This document shows positions 50,045-58,466 of a stretch of 64,000 bases of DNA, in pieces. Source of the stretch: Halorussus ruber. Lineage in GTDB: Archaea; Halobacteriota; Halobacteria; Halobacteriales; Haladaptataceae. The notes beneath the pieces are model-generated. The model was not told the origin of the DNA, did no database searches, and worked only from the letters and a program-made list of their open reading frames with translations. How positions within the stretch are numbered: position 1 is the stretch's first letter; the number at the start of each line of letters is the position of its first letter. The translations under genes and the position numbers were made by a program. Location: assembly GCF_004765785.1 (NCBI RefSeq), contig NZ_ML219768.1, positions 229,216 to 293,215 on the forward strand, given 5' to 3'.

Positions 50045-50694
50045 TTCTCGCGGTCTTCGAGTATTTCGTCCATTAATTCGTAGGGGTCGTCCGTGTACGG
50101 GTCCTCTAAGGGAACAGTAAGTTTCGGAACCGATTTCGCCAACTTTTCGCGCAAACCTTCCGGATAGTTCCCGCCGGAACGAGGCAAGTCCTCGATTTTG
50201 ACGAAGGCAAATCGCCACTCGTCTTCCAGTCGATATAGGTTAATCGCCATAATGTCTATATCGGTCTTCTCGACGTCCATCAAGGTAGTTTCGTATTCGT
50301 CTCCCTCGTGCGTGATGACTCGCTGGTCGCTCGTCCCTTTGATGTGGAATCCGGCTTTCCATTCGATTCCTTTAGACCCGTTATCGAGTGTCGTTTGATG
50401 TGAATCTACCTTCTCGATAGTGTGCGTCTGGAGTGACTTGACCTCGATTTTCATGGGTTCGCCATTGTACTGGAACGCCCAGTCACCTTTATCCGCAGAA
50501 TCTTGGTCTTTTGGGGTTCGAATGTTCTCGATGTCGGCGCAATCTTCGAGATACATTTCTCGTACTCGCTCTTCAGCGACGTAACCGAAGATAGCGGAGA
50601 GAGCATTCGAGTTATTGTGGATTATGTGATTGAATTCGTCTTCGTCGAGTTTCCAATCGTTCCAATAATCTGGAACTTGGTCTGCATCGCGCAT
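50041..50694 (-). CDS. PD-(D/E)xK-like restriction endonuclease candidate
   Basis: 217 residues. GDWAFQYNGEPMKIEVKSLQ gives D71-x12-E84-V-K86, the catalytic core of PD-(D/E)xK nucleases, with a helix carrying E41/E42 upstream. The region after it (GFHIKGTSDQRVITHEGDEYETTLMDVEKTDIDIMAINLYRL split by turns) looks like the strand-rich remainder of a restriction-enzyme fold. It faces the DPPY methyltransferase tail to tail. Together they would make a type II restriction-modification system. I cannot name a known family for this enzyme. Low GC. Confidence 0.65.
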   Translation of the reverse strand: MRDADQVPDYWNDWKLDEDEFNHIIHNNSNALSAIFGYVAEERVREMYLEDCADIENIRTPKDQDSADKGDWAFQYNGEPMKIEVKSLQTHTIEKVDSHQTTLDNGSKGIEWKAGFHIKGTSDQRVITHEGDEYETTLMDVEKTDIDIMAINLYRLEDEWRFAFVKIEDLPRSGGNYPEGLREKLAKSVPKLTVPLEDPYTDDPYELMDEILEDREN

Positions 50695-50828
50695 ACATCG
50701 CGGTTCTTATCGGGATGGCAAATACGTCCATTAAATCGTGAATACAACGGTATCAGTCGGTGGAGTAAATACTATCGACTGTATTGCCACTCGCTCGTAG
50801 GTTCCGAGCACAAAGGGTAATCGGAGCC

Positions 50829-50978
50829 TCAGAAGAGGTCGCCAACGTTGTTGATGTCGGACCGGCAGAACGGACACCGATAACTGGTCTGGAAGTCGTT
50901 ACGCTGGGCGACCGTTCGAGTTTCGAGTTCGTGCATTGCGATACTGCGACCACAGTCGGGACACGCTACCTTCGTCAC
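50829..50978 (-). CDS. Small double zinc-knuckle protein
   Basis: 49 residues from a GTG at 50978. ACPDCGRSI and RCPFCRSDINNV form two CPxC knuckles, separated by a Gln/Arg-rich middle. A haloarchaeal small-protein pattern; function unknown. Upstream in-frame sequence is not protein-like, which favours the GTG. Confidence 0.68.
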   Translation of the reverse strand: MTKVACPDCGRSIAMHELETRTVAQRNDFQTSYRCPFCRSDINNVGDLF

Positions 50979-51208
50979 GAGAGATTTATCGATGGCCCAA
51001 ACACTTAAATTGCATTGTAAGATAGTTAGAGAAATGTTACGGCCGACCGCAGGGGCCGCGACGGGCCGAAGGCGAACCTGCGGCGGTCGAGTAGCGACTC
51101 GTGCCGCGGTTCTCGCCGCACGCAAGCAAAAGTCGTTAGAACTTCGGGGTCGATACCGGCGAGTAACGACGGGATATAAAAGCGATCGAATTTACCCGGA
51201 AGAACGGC

Positions 51209-52306
51209 TTACTGCTCCTCGAATCCGTCCTCGAATCTGAACACGCCGTTGCGCTGAACCACTTCACCGTCCACTTCGATGAACGAATCCTCGTCCATGC
51301 TGGTAATCATGTCCACGTGGACCGCGCTCTGGTTGCCCTCCTCGCCTTCCGGCAGGCAGGTCTCGTAGGCCCGGCCGACCGCGAGGTGGATGGTGTCGCC
51401 CATCTTCTCGTCGAACAGCGTGTTGTAGGTGAACTGGTCGATGTCACGGTTCATCCCGATGCCGAGTTCGCCGAGGCGGCGCGCGCCCTCGTCGGTGGTC
51501 AGGATGTCGGTCAGGACTTGCTCGTTCTTCTCGGCGCTGTGTTCGACCACTTCGCCGCCCTCGAATCGGAGGTAGGCCTCCTCGACCACGCTTCCCTCGT
51601 GGACGAGCGGCTTGTCGAACAGCACTTCGCCCTCGACCGAATCGGCGACCGGCGCGGTGAAGACCTCGCCGCCGGGGAGGTTGTTCTTGGCCTGGTCGTT
51701 GATGGTGGTCATCCCCTCGATGCTCATCGTCAGGTCGGTGGTGTCGCCCGAGACGATGTGGACTTGCTCGCCCTCGTCGAGGAGTTCGACCATCTGGGCC
51801 TGAAACTCGCGCTGGGCGTCCCAGTCCTTGTTGATGGCGTCGTAGACGAACTCCTCGTACTCCTCGGTACTCATCTCGGCGTTCTGCGCGTCGGCGTCGG
51901 ACGGGTACTGGGTGAGAACCCACGTCGTGTCCAGAATCTCCTCGCGCACGTCGGACTGGGCCTTCCGGAAGGCCGCCATCGTCTCGCCGGAGACGGCGCT
52001 CATGTCGGCGATGTTCTGGTTGGCTCGGACGTGAATCCAGACGTCCGCGGCCTCGGCCAGCGCGAGTTCGTGGTCCGGCATGTCGAGGTCCTCGGGGTCC
52101 ACCGCCTTCAGGAAGGCCGCGCGGGTCTTGTCCGCTCGGAAGGAGACGTGGAAGGGCGAGCCGCCGCGCTCGCCGACCGCCTCGCAGAGCGCGAGGGTGA
52201 GGTCTTCGGCCGCCGAGGAGGCGCTGACGACGACGTTGTCGCCCTCCTCGACCTCGGTGGAGTGGTCAACGATGAGTTCTGCGTGCTCTCTGACTCGGGG
52301 GTCCAT
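51209..52306 (-). CDS. M29-family aminopeptidase
   Basis: 365 residues from the ATG at 52306. Family features in order: an N-terminal domain with VREHAELIVDHSTEVEEGDNVVV, the metal-binding LPGGEVFTAPVADSVEG, FEGGEVVEHSAEKNEQ, LGELGIGMNRDI and VHVDMITSMDEDSFIEVDGE (H and D ligands). Thermophilic M29 aminopeptidases release N-terminal residues with a dinuclear metal site. Divergent from ltaE. Confidence 0.9.
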   Translation of the reverse strand: MDPRVREHAELIVDHSTEVEEGDNVVVSASSAAEDLTLALCEAVGERGGSPFHVSFRADKTRAAFLKAVDPEDLDMPDHELALAEAADVWIHVRANQNIADMSAVSGETMAAFRKAQSDVREEILDTTWVLTQYPSDADAQNAEMSTEEYEEFVYDAINKDWDAQREFQAQMVELLDEGEQVHIVSGDTTDLTMSIEGMTTINDQAKNNLPGGEVFTAPVADSVEGEVLFDKPLVHEGSVVEEAYLRFEGGEVVEHSAEKNEQVLTDILTTDEGARRLGELGIGMNRDIDQFTYNTLFDEKMGDTIHLAVGRAYETCLPEGEEGNQSAVHVDMITSMDEDSFIEVDGEVVQRNGVFRFEDGFEEQ

Positions 52307-52475
52307 GCGGAAAACTGGTCGCGTGCATCGCAAACCGCTTTCGGTCCGGGCTTGCGCTCGGCGAGGCTGGCGCGACCGAGGGCCACCATAGCGAGAGCGA
52401 CTGCGAGAACCGCGACTGCGAGGACCGACTGCCGCCACCGCGGGGTATTTGACCCGCCGCGGGCAATGAGGGCGT

Positions 52476-53504
52476 ATGGTAGACCTGCGGAGCGACACCG
52501 TGACGAAACCCGACGACGCGATGCGAGAGGCCGCCCTCGACGCCGACGTGGGCGACGACGTGTACGGCGAGGACCCGACCGTCAACGAACTGGAAGCGAG
52601 GGCCGCCGACCTCGTCGGCTTCGAGGACGCGCTCTACGTCCCCTCGGGCACGATGGGCAACCAAATCGCGGTCCGGACCCACACCGACCGCGGGCAGGAA
52701 GTGATGGTCGAGCGCGAGAGCCACGTCTACAAGTGGGAACTCGGCGGTCTCGCCCAGCTGTCGGACCTGCAAGTCCGCACCCTCGACGGCGGCGAGCGCG
52801 GGGTGCCGACGCCAGAGCAGGTCCGCGAGGGCTACGTCGAGGAGGACCTCCACCGGCCCGGAACCGGCCTGCTGACGCTGGAAAACACCCACAACAGCAA
52901 GGGCGGTATCGCCATCGACCCGGCGAAAATCGACGCCGCCGCGGAGACCGCCCGCGACCTCGGGGTTCCGGTCCACCTCGACGGCGCGCGAGTGATGAAC
53001 GCCGCGGTGGCCCACGACGTATCTCCCGAGCGCGTCACCGAGAACGTCGATTCGGTGATGTTCTGCCTCTCGAAGGGTCTCGGAGCGCCCGTCGGGTCGA
53101 TTCTGGCCGGGAGCGAGGAGTTCATCGACCGGGCGCGCCGGACCCGAAAGCTGTTCGGCGGCGGGATGCGACAGGCCGGAATCATCGCCGGGCCGGGCCT
53201 GCTGGCACTCGACAACGTCGAGCGACTCGAAGACGACCACGAGAACGCCCGCGTGCTGGCCGAGCAGTTGGCGAGCGTCGAGGGCCTCTCGGTACAGGAC
53301 CCCGAGACGAACATCGTCCTCGTGAACACCGAGGACGCGGGACTGGACGCCGAGGAGTTCCTCGACGCCTGCGAGGCGGTCGGCGTCCGCGGGACCCAGT
53401 TCGACACCCACGTCGCTCGCTTCTGTACTCACTGGAACGTGACCCGCGAGGACGTGGAAGACGCCGCCGAGAAGGTCGCCGAGGTCGTCGCCGATGCTCG
53501 CTGA
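52476..53504 (+). CDS. ltaE: Low-specificity L-threonine aldolase
   Basis: 342 residues. MVDLRSDTVTKP at the start, VGDDVYGEDPTVNELE, PSGTMGNQIAV, the PLP lysine in CLSKGLGAPVGS, and GGGMRQAGIIA: the fold-type I threonine aldolase set. Splits threonine or allo-threonine to glycine and acetaldehyde. Monocistronic. Confidence 0.93.
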   Translation: MVDLRSDTVTKPDDAMREAALDADVGDDVYGEDPTVNELEARAADLVGFEDALYVPSGTMGNQIAVRTHTDRGQEVMVERESHVYKWELGGLAQLSDLQVRTLDGGERGVPTPEQVREGYVEEDLHRPGTGLLTLENTHNSKGGIAIDPAKIDAAAETARDLGVPVHLDGARVMNAAVAHDVSPERVTENVDSVMFCLSKGLGAPVGSILAGSEEFIDRARRTRKLFGGGMRQAGIIAGPGLLALDNVERLEDDHENARVLAEQLASVEGLSVQDPETNIVLVNTEDAGLDAEEFLDACEAVGVRGTQFDTHVARFCTHWNVTREDVEDAAEKVAEVVADAR

Positions 53505-53635
53505 GGCGATTGCAGTCGGGTGAGGCTTCAGCAGAGACGGCTCTCGAAGGCTAAAATCGACGTTTCACCTTACTCAAAGCGTTTATCTCGGGCGAAGCTA
53601 TTGGGCGATATGAGCGCCGTCAGTAGAATGGGCGA

Positions 53636-53770
53636 TTACCGGCGACCGTTCTCCATGCCCTCTTTGAATCCCGTGAGGGTCCGCCGGACGAACAGATACA
53701 TGAAGAAGACGAACCCGAGGAGGACCACGAGAAAGCCCAGAACGAGCGGGTCGTTGACGATTGATGCCAT
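53636..53770 (-). CDS. 44-residue single-pass membrane protein
   Basis: MASIVNDPLVLGFLVVLLGF leads a helix of about 22 hydrophobic residues, followed by the basic, Lys/Arg-containing tail RRTLTGFKEGMENGRR. The ATG at 53770 was chosen since the upstream in-frame part is polar and unlike a leader. A typical tiny haloarchaeal membrane protein; function unknown. Divergent from the regulator at 53866. Confidence 0.65.
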   Translation of the reverse strand: MASIVNDPLVLGFLVVLLGFVFFMYLFVRRTLTGFKEGMENGRR

Positions 53771-53865
53771 GTATCGCCATTGCCGTTCACCCAACAAATT
53801 CGTTTCGACGTTCGGCCCGTCGGATAGGAACAAAGTTCTTGAGACGGGGGTGACAACGCCGACAC

Positions 53866-54516
53866 ATGGCTGACCTCCTGCCCTCCACGTCCGACGCGAC
53901 CGCCCCGCAGTCGGGAGAACCGCGGGTCATCGGCGTCGACAGCGACGACGCCGACGACCTGCTCGGGGCGCTCTCCTCGGACACGGCCCGCGAGCTACTG
54001 GCGGCCCTCCACGAGGACCCCGCGACCCCCTCGGCGCTGGCCGAGACCATCGACACCTCGCTCCAGAACGCCCAGTACCACCTCGGCAAGTTGGAGGACG
54101 CCGACGTGATTCAGGTGGTAGACACGGTCTACTCCGAGAAGGGCCGAGAGATGAAAGTCTACGCGCCCTCCGACCAGCCCCTCGTCGTCTTCGCGGGGCG
54201 AGAGGAGAAGACGACCGGGCCCAAGACCGCGCTCTCTCGACTCTTGGGCGCGTTCGGCGCGCTCGGCCTCCTCTCGGCCGCGGTCCAGCAGGCGTTCGGC
54301 GACGGAATCGGCGCGCTGTTCGGCGGAACGGGCGGCGACGCCGTCGAGACGACCAGCGAGGGCGGCGGAGGTGGCATGTCGGTCCAGTCCACCGACGCGG
54401 TCCAGCAGACCGCCGACGCGGCGGCCAACACGATTCCGCCGGGCGTGCTGTTCTTCGCTGGCGGTGCGCTGGCCCTCGCGCTCGGATTCGCGTGGTGGTA
54501 CTACTCGAGCGAGTAG
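53866..54516 (+). CDS. Membrane-associated winged-helix regulator (ArsR-like)
   Basis: 216 residues. A winged helix at about residues 30-95 (LGALSSDTARELLAALHEDPATPSALAETIDTSLQNAQYHLGKLEDADVI in outline) and a wing with VVDTVYSEKGREMKVY. It is followed by a hydrophobic segment (LSRLLGAFGALGLLSAAVQQA), a Gly/Ser-rich linker and a C-terminal transmembrane helix (GVLFFAGGALALALGFAWWYY). Such membrane-tethered regulators occur in haloarchaea; target unknown. The next 281 nt hold no gene I can support. Confidence 0.8.
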   Translation: MADLLPSTSDATAPQSGEPRVIGVDSDDADDLLGALSSDTARELLAALHEDPATPSALAETIDTSLQNAQYHLGKLEDADVIQVVDTVYSEKGREMKVYAPSDQPLVVFAGREEKTTGPKTALSRLLGAFGALGLLSAAVQQAFGDGIGALFGGTGGDAVETTSEGGGGGMSVQSTDAVQQTADAAANTIPPGVLFFAGGALALALGFAWWYYSSE

Positions 54517-54797
54517 TCGTAATCGGGAATACGGGTGAGAGGGGTCCTCGGCGGGAGATTCGCGGGATACGAGATTTTCACACGGTAACTAAAACGAGTT
54601 TTTGAGCTTACGGGAGCTATTTGATAGAGGGAACTGTACGTAGAGGTGTACCGCCCCGCTTCGGCCCTCCACCATCGTCGTTACCTAACCATCACATCGC
54701 CTTCGGGGCGACCCCCGATTTTTTGACGGCTTTGAGTGTTCGTCAGCGCCGCGTAACAAGTTGGCTGTTCGAGACGACAAACCGTCGGTCAGCGTTA

Positions 54798-55046
54798 TCA
54801 TTCGGCGATAGAGAAGTAGAGAAAATAACCGAGAGACGCAACCAGAACGAGTAGCGAAAGATAGTACACGGCGTTAATCAGGGCCCCGAGAACTGGAACA
54901 CCGCCGAAAAGACCGCGGACTAGCATGAACAGGACGAAGACGACGAGAGAAATGCCGATAGTAGAGACTGTCGTATTGGCCGAGAACAGCGCGTCGGCCA
55001 TGAACCCGCGATTCGGATTCGACCCGCTCGTCATTCTCGGTTTCAT
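54798..55046 (-). CDS. Small two-helix membrane protein
   Basis: 82 residues if started at the ATG at 55046, which has a GAGGT purine stretch upstream; an ATG at 55001 (MADALFSANTTV) is also possible. Two hydrophobic helices (IGISLVVFVLFMLVRGLFGG and LINAVYYLSLLVLVASLGYFLYF). On the same strand and about 50 nt downstream of the 151-aa membrane gene, so probably cotranscribed. Moderate GC; function unknown. Confidence 0.58.
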   Translation of the reverse strand: MKPRMTSGSNPNRGFMADALFSANTTVSTIGISLVVFVLFMLVRGLFGGVPVLGALINAVYYLSLLVLVASLGYFLYFSIAE

Positions 55047-55097
55047 CTTAAGTCCCGACCTCAATAGTTCTTATCGTGGATACGGTTCTGGTCATTT

Positions 55098-55553
55098 CTA
55101 CTTATCCTCCAGAAAGTCTGTCTTTGGTTCAGCTTTCGAGGTATCTCTCTGTTCGGCCAAGTCGGGGTCGGCACCCGGTGGAAATCCCTGTTCGGACGGT
55201 GGTTCAATGATGTCGAGTACATCACCGACAACCCAGAAAACCGCGAGGACGACGAACGCTAATCCGAGTCCGAAGCCGATGAGCGGAAGAGTCAATGGAG
55301 CAGTAACGGGTTGTTGTATCATAAACGTCAGAAACCCACCACCGGAAAGGATGAGAATGACAAGCGCCAGCATGATGAACGAGATACTTCCGATTTGACG
55401 GCGGTACGAAAGGTCGTGGTCTTCGGTCAGGTACACCCGAATCATCACCTGCATGAGTACACCGACGAGTGGGAGAAGGATACCGAGAATTTCGAGCAGG
55501 CTAATGGCAGTCTGAACACTCGTAAGACCCGCCGAAGTCGTCGTACCCTTCAT
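55098..55553 (-). CDS. Four-helix membrane protein
   Basis: 151 residues with four hydrophobic helices in two hairpins (LLEILGILLPLVGVLMQVMI, ISFIMLALVILILSGGGFL, LPLIGFGLGLAFVVLAVFWV) and an acidic tail with PPSEQGFPPGADPDLAEQR. No recognised domain. Lower GC than core genes. Possibly an operon with the 82-aa membrane gene. Confidence 0.65.
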   Translation of the reverse strand: MKGTTTSAGLTSVQTAISLLEILGILLPLVGVLMQVMIRVYLTEDHDLSYRRQIGSISFIMLALVILILSGGGFLTFMIQQPVTAPLTLPLIGFGLGLAFVVLAVFWVVGDVLDIIEPPSEQGFPPGADPDLAEQRDTSKAEPKTDFLEDK

Positions 55554-55679
55554 CCTAGTAGTCTCTATAGTTTATTTTGACTATAAAGAGCAGACGTCAA
55601 ATATCTTCTGGTTCGAGGGTAAAACAAGGACGATAAGCCAAGAGTAATTTACCCCTTCTCTTACGCGCGGCCAGACTCG

Positions 55680-56186
55680 TCACTCGACTTCGAATCGCTC
55701 GACCACCGACCCGTCGCGGTGGCGGATTTCGCCTTCGAGGCCCGAGTCGGTCGGACGGAGTTCCGCGTGGGTCGGCAACCCGCCGCGGGGCCGGGCGTGA
55801 CTGCCGGGATTGAGCAACAGCACCTCGTCGGCGTCGGTCGCGGCGTGGCGGTGTGAGTGGCCGAACACCACCACGTCGGCGGCCTGCTGGCGACCCAACA
55901 GCGAGAGGCCGGTCGCGCTCCGGTCGTCGCCGTGGGTCAGGACGAACCGAATGCCCTCGGTCTCGAAGGTTCGTTCGGGAGGGAGTCGGTCCCTGACCTC
56001 CGGCGTGGCGTTGTTGCCGGAGACCGCGTAGAGGCGGTCGCTGACCTCCTGAAAGGCGTCGAGGACTGCCTCGGTCGTGAAGTCCCCGGCGTGGACGACC
56101 ACGTCGGCCTCCTCGACGGCCTCCTTCGCGCGGCCCTCCAGTTCGTGCCCCGACTGGCTGTGAGTGTCGGAGATGACGGTTATCAT
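55680..56186 (-). CDS. YfcE/MJ0936-type metallophosphoesterase
   Basis: 168 residues from the ATG at 56186. MITVISDTHSQSGHELEG, VVHAGDFTTEAVLDAF, AVSGNNATPE, VLTHGDD and VFGHSHRHAA contain the two-metal ligands of calcineurin-like phosphodiesterases of the YfcE class. Substrate unknown. Confidence 0.9.
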   Translation of the reverse strand: MITVISDTHSQSGHELEGRAKEAVEEADVVVHAGDFTTEAVLDAFQEVSDRLYAVSGNNATPEVRDRLPPERTFETEGIRFVLTHGDDRSATGLSLLGRQQAADVVVFGHSHRHAATDADEVLLLNPGSHARPRGGLPTHAELRPTDSGLEGEIRHRDGSVVERFEVE

Positions 56187-56420
56187 GTCCCGGCGTAGGA
56201 AGTGCAACGTCCTGAGCGTTTCCGTCTGGGGTAGTCGGGCGGCGTTTCGGCCGACCCTACAATTTCTTAAGCAATATTTTTGATTCCTTGGGCGTGCGAC
56301 TGACCGCCTCGCCGAGGAGGGCCGTCGCGCATCGACTCCGAATTAGCCGACCACGTAGTTCGGTGTAAGCCGCCTCTCCTGCAACCACTTACTTATCCGG
56401 TGGCCGAGAAGGTATGGCAA

Positions 56421-57395
56421 ATGGCCGAAAGCAAATCTGTCGTCATCGCCGCGCTCATCGCCAACGGGGCGATTGCGATACTGAAATTCGCTGGCTTCCT
56501 GCTGACCGGGAGCGCCGCGATGCTCTCGGAGACGTACCACTCTGTTTCGGACACGGGCAATCAGGTGTTCCTGCTCATCGGTATCCGGTACGGCAACAGG
56601 GACGCCAGCCGCGGCCACCCGTTCGGTTACGGGAAAGCCGAGTTCTTCTACAGCTTTCTGGTGAGCGTCCTGCTGTTCGGCATCGCCGGATGGGAGAGCG
56701 CCAGACACGGCTACGACGCCATCATGCATCCACACCCCGTCGACCCGGGGTCGGCCACGCTGCTCGGGTACACCGTCCCCGGCGTCTGGGTGAATTACGC
56801 GGTACTCCTCGGCGCTATCGCCTTCGAGAGCTACGCGCTGAAGAAGGCCTACGCCGGGATGAAAAAGGATATCCGCGAACACGAGTGGAGCGGGCTCGTC
56901 GAGGCGTTCAAGAAAACCAGCAACGTCACGACGCTCACCGCGTTCACCGAGGACACCATTGCGATGGCCGGGGCCGGAATCGCCCTCGTGGGGGTCTATC
57001 TCTCCAGAGTGACGGGGAACCCGCTCTACGACGCCGTGTCTGCCCTCCTCATCGGCCTGATGCTGATGGGCTTCGCCGTCGCGCTCGCCTGGGAGAACAA
57101 GCGCCTCCTCATCGGCGAGAGCCTCCCGAAGAGCGAGGAGGAAGAACTCCGCCGAATCATCGAGGAGTGGGACGGCGTGGTCAACATCGTGGACTTCCGG
57201 ACGGTCATCTTCGGCCCGGAGAACGTGCTGGTCACCGCCGACGTCGCCTACGAGAAGGGCATTCCGACCGCCGAGATGGACCAACAAATCACCGAGTTGG
57301 AGGACGCGCTGATGGAAGCCAACCAGAGCGTCTTCAAGGTGTACATCGAACCCGAGTCTCGACAGCGGAGTCGGAAAGGGGAGGCGGCGGAGTGA
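56421..57395 (+). CDS. Cation diffusion facilitator (CDF) metal exporter
   Basis: 324 residues from the ATG at 56421 (a GTG at 56400 would add seven residues). Six transmembrane helices; the transport site is seen as SETYHSVSDTGNQ (H-x3-D) and, in helix 5, TAFTEDTIAMAG where a T-x-x-D/E arrangement replaces the usual H-x3-D. The cytosolic C-terminal domain has VNIVDFRTVIFGPENVLVTADVAYE. Metal selectivity (Zn, Mn or Fe) cannot be read from sequence; the altered second site is worth noting. Confidence 0.87.
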   Translation: MAESKSVVIAALIANGAIAILKFAGFLLTGSAAMLSETYHSVSDTGNQVFLLIGIRYGNRDASRGHPFGYGKAEFFYSFLVSVLLFGIAGWESARHGYDAIMHPHPVDPGSATLLGYTVPGVWVNYAVLLGAIAFESYALKKAYAGMKKDIREHEWSGLVEAFKKTSNVTTLTAFTEDTIAMAGAGIALVGVYLSRVTGNPLYDAVSALLIGLMLMGFAVALAWENKRLLIGESLPKSEEEELRRIIEEWDGVVNIVDFRTVIFGPENVLVTADVAYEKGIPTAEMDQQITELEDALMEANQSVFKVYIEPESRQRSRKGEAAE

Positions 57396-57399
57396 AGCC

Positions 57400-57648
57400 T
57401 CACCGGTAGACGGTATCCCGAGTATCGATTTCTAAGACTCGGAGTTCGTCGCTTCGCCGAACCCAGTCGATAATCGCGCGACGTTTTCCGACTCGGAGCG
57501 AGTACTCCTCCCGGCCTCTCAAGGGTTTCAGATGGCGTTCCGGGTCGTCTCCCGCATCTTCGAGTTTCGACCGAACGCGCGACTCCACGTCGTTCGGAAG
57601 CGACTGGAGTCTCGACTCAACGTCCGGATGGAGCAAGACGGTCGCCAT
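57400..57648 (-). CDS. RelE/ParE-type toxin
   Basis: 82 residues from the ATG at 57648. VLLHPDVESRLQSLPNDVESRV, HLKPLRGREEYSLRVGKRRAIIDW and a C-terminal VLEIDTRDTVYR form the compact RelE fold with basic residues on its central sheet. RelE toxins cut mRNA on the ribosome. It lies 10 nt downstream of a winged-helix gene on the same strand that is probably its antitoxin. Confidence 0.83.
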   Translation of the reverse strand: MATVLLHPDVESRLQSLPNDVESRVRSKLEDAGDDPERHLKPLRGREEYSLRVGKRRAIIDWVRRSDELRVLEIDTRDTVYR

Positions 57649-57658
57649 CGACGGCCCG

Positions 57659-57979
57659 TCAGAGTTCGACCCATTCGTCGGATTCACGACGGGACTCGAC
57701 CGCTTCCTCGGTGTCTGGGTCGAGTTCTGGGGCGACCGTCGCCCACCAGCCAGCCGCGCGGGCACCGAACTTCTTGCGTTCCACCAACCCCTCCTCGTGC
57801 ATTCGACCGAGCCGATTTCGGACCCCCTCGTTCGTCATCTGCTTACCGAACTGCCTGAGGCCGTCGGCGACCTCCTGTGCCGTGAGAACGGGGTCGTCGT
57901 AGTAGTCGAACACCTTGAGAACGTCTTGGTCGGAGACGGTCTCGGTGAATCGCCCGGCGTCGTCCCGGCCTTGGCTCAT
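57659..57979 (-). CDS. Winged-helix antitoxin paired with RelE
   Basis: 106 residues from the ATG at 57979. FDYYDDPVLTAQEVADGLR and EGVRNRLGRMHEEGLVERKKFG form a winged helix; the acidic C-terminus after GWWATVAPELDP would wrap the toxin. This order (HTH gene then RelE) is common in haloarchaea, in contrast to the AbrB- or RHH-type antitoxins of bacteria. Confidence 0.77.
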   Translation of the reverse strand: MSQGRDDAGRFTETVSDQDVLKVFDYYDDPVLTAQEVADGLRQFGKQMTNEGVRNRLGRMHEEGLVERKKFGARAAGWWATVAPELDPDTEEAVESRRESDEWVEL

Positions 57980-58047
57980 GCGTCGAAGTACGGAAAAGCG
58001 ACGTAAAACCGTTTTGCTCGTGCAAACCGGCAAACATGAGTGAGATG

Positions 58048-58368
58048 CTATTCTTCGTCCATCTCGAACAGTCGATTCAGCGTCACGCCCTCCAATCGGA
58101 CTAATTCCTCGGCAATCTTGCTGTCCTCGTTCAATTGATACATCGGGCTTCCGCCGACATCGCGGGTATGTTCGATTACGCCGAGGTCCTGCAAGTCGCC
58201 GAGGTGGTCGTAGACCGTGCTTCTGGCGACGCCCGCGAGGTCGGCGACGTAGCTCACGTTCAGGTCTCGGCCGCGTTCGCTGACGAACGCGGCGAGGATT
58301 TTGGTCCGGGCCGGTTGGCCGAAGAGGTGAGCGAAGGGGCTGTCCTCGGCGTAGGAATCAACGACCAT
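58048..58368 (-). CDS. Winged-helix transcriptional regulator
   Basis: 106 residues from the ATG at 58368. SPFAHLFGQPARTKILAAFV, LNVSYVADLAGVARSTVYDHL and LGVIEHTRDVGGSPMYQLN make a MarR/ArsR-like winged helix. No metal-binding cysteines. Divergent from the XPD helicase gene across 98 nt, so it might regulate that gene or itself. Confidence 0.82.
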   Translation of the reverse strand: MVVDSYAEDSPFAHLFGQPARTKILAAFVSERGRDLNVSYVADLAGVARSTVYDHLGDLQDLGVIEHTRDVGGSPMYQLNEDSKIAEELVRLEGVTLNRLFEMDEE

Positions 58369-58466
58369 ATCAAAGTCAATTTCGACTCCCGCCAAATGCC
58401 TTCTGTCTACCCGACACTTCCACATCTAAGCGAGAGTTTAAACCCGAAGCCGAGCAAACTGCTCCC

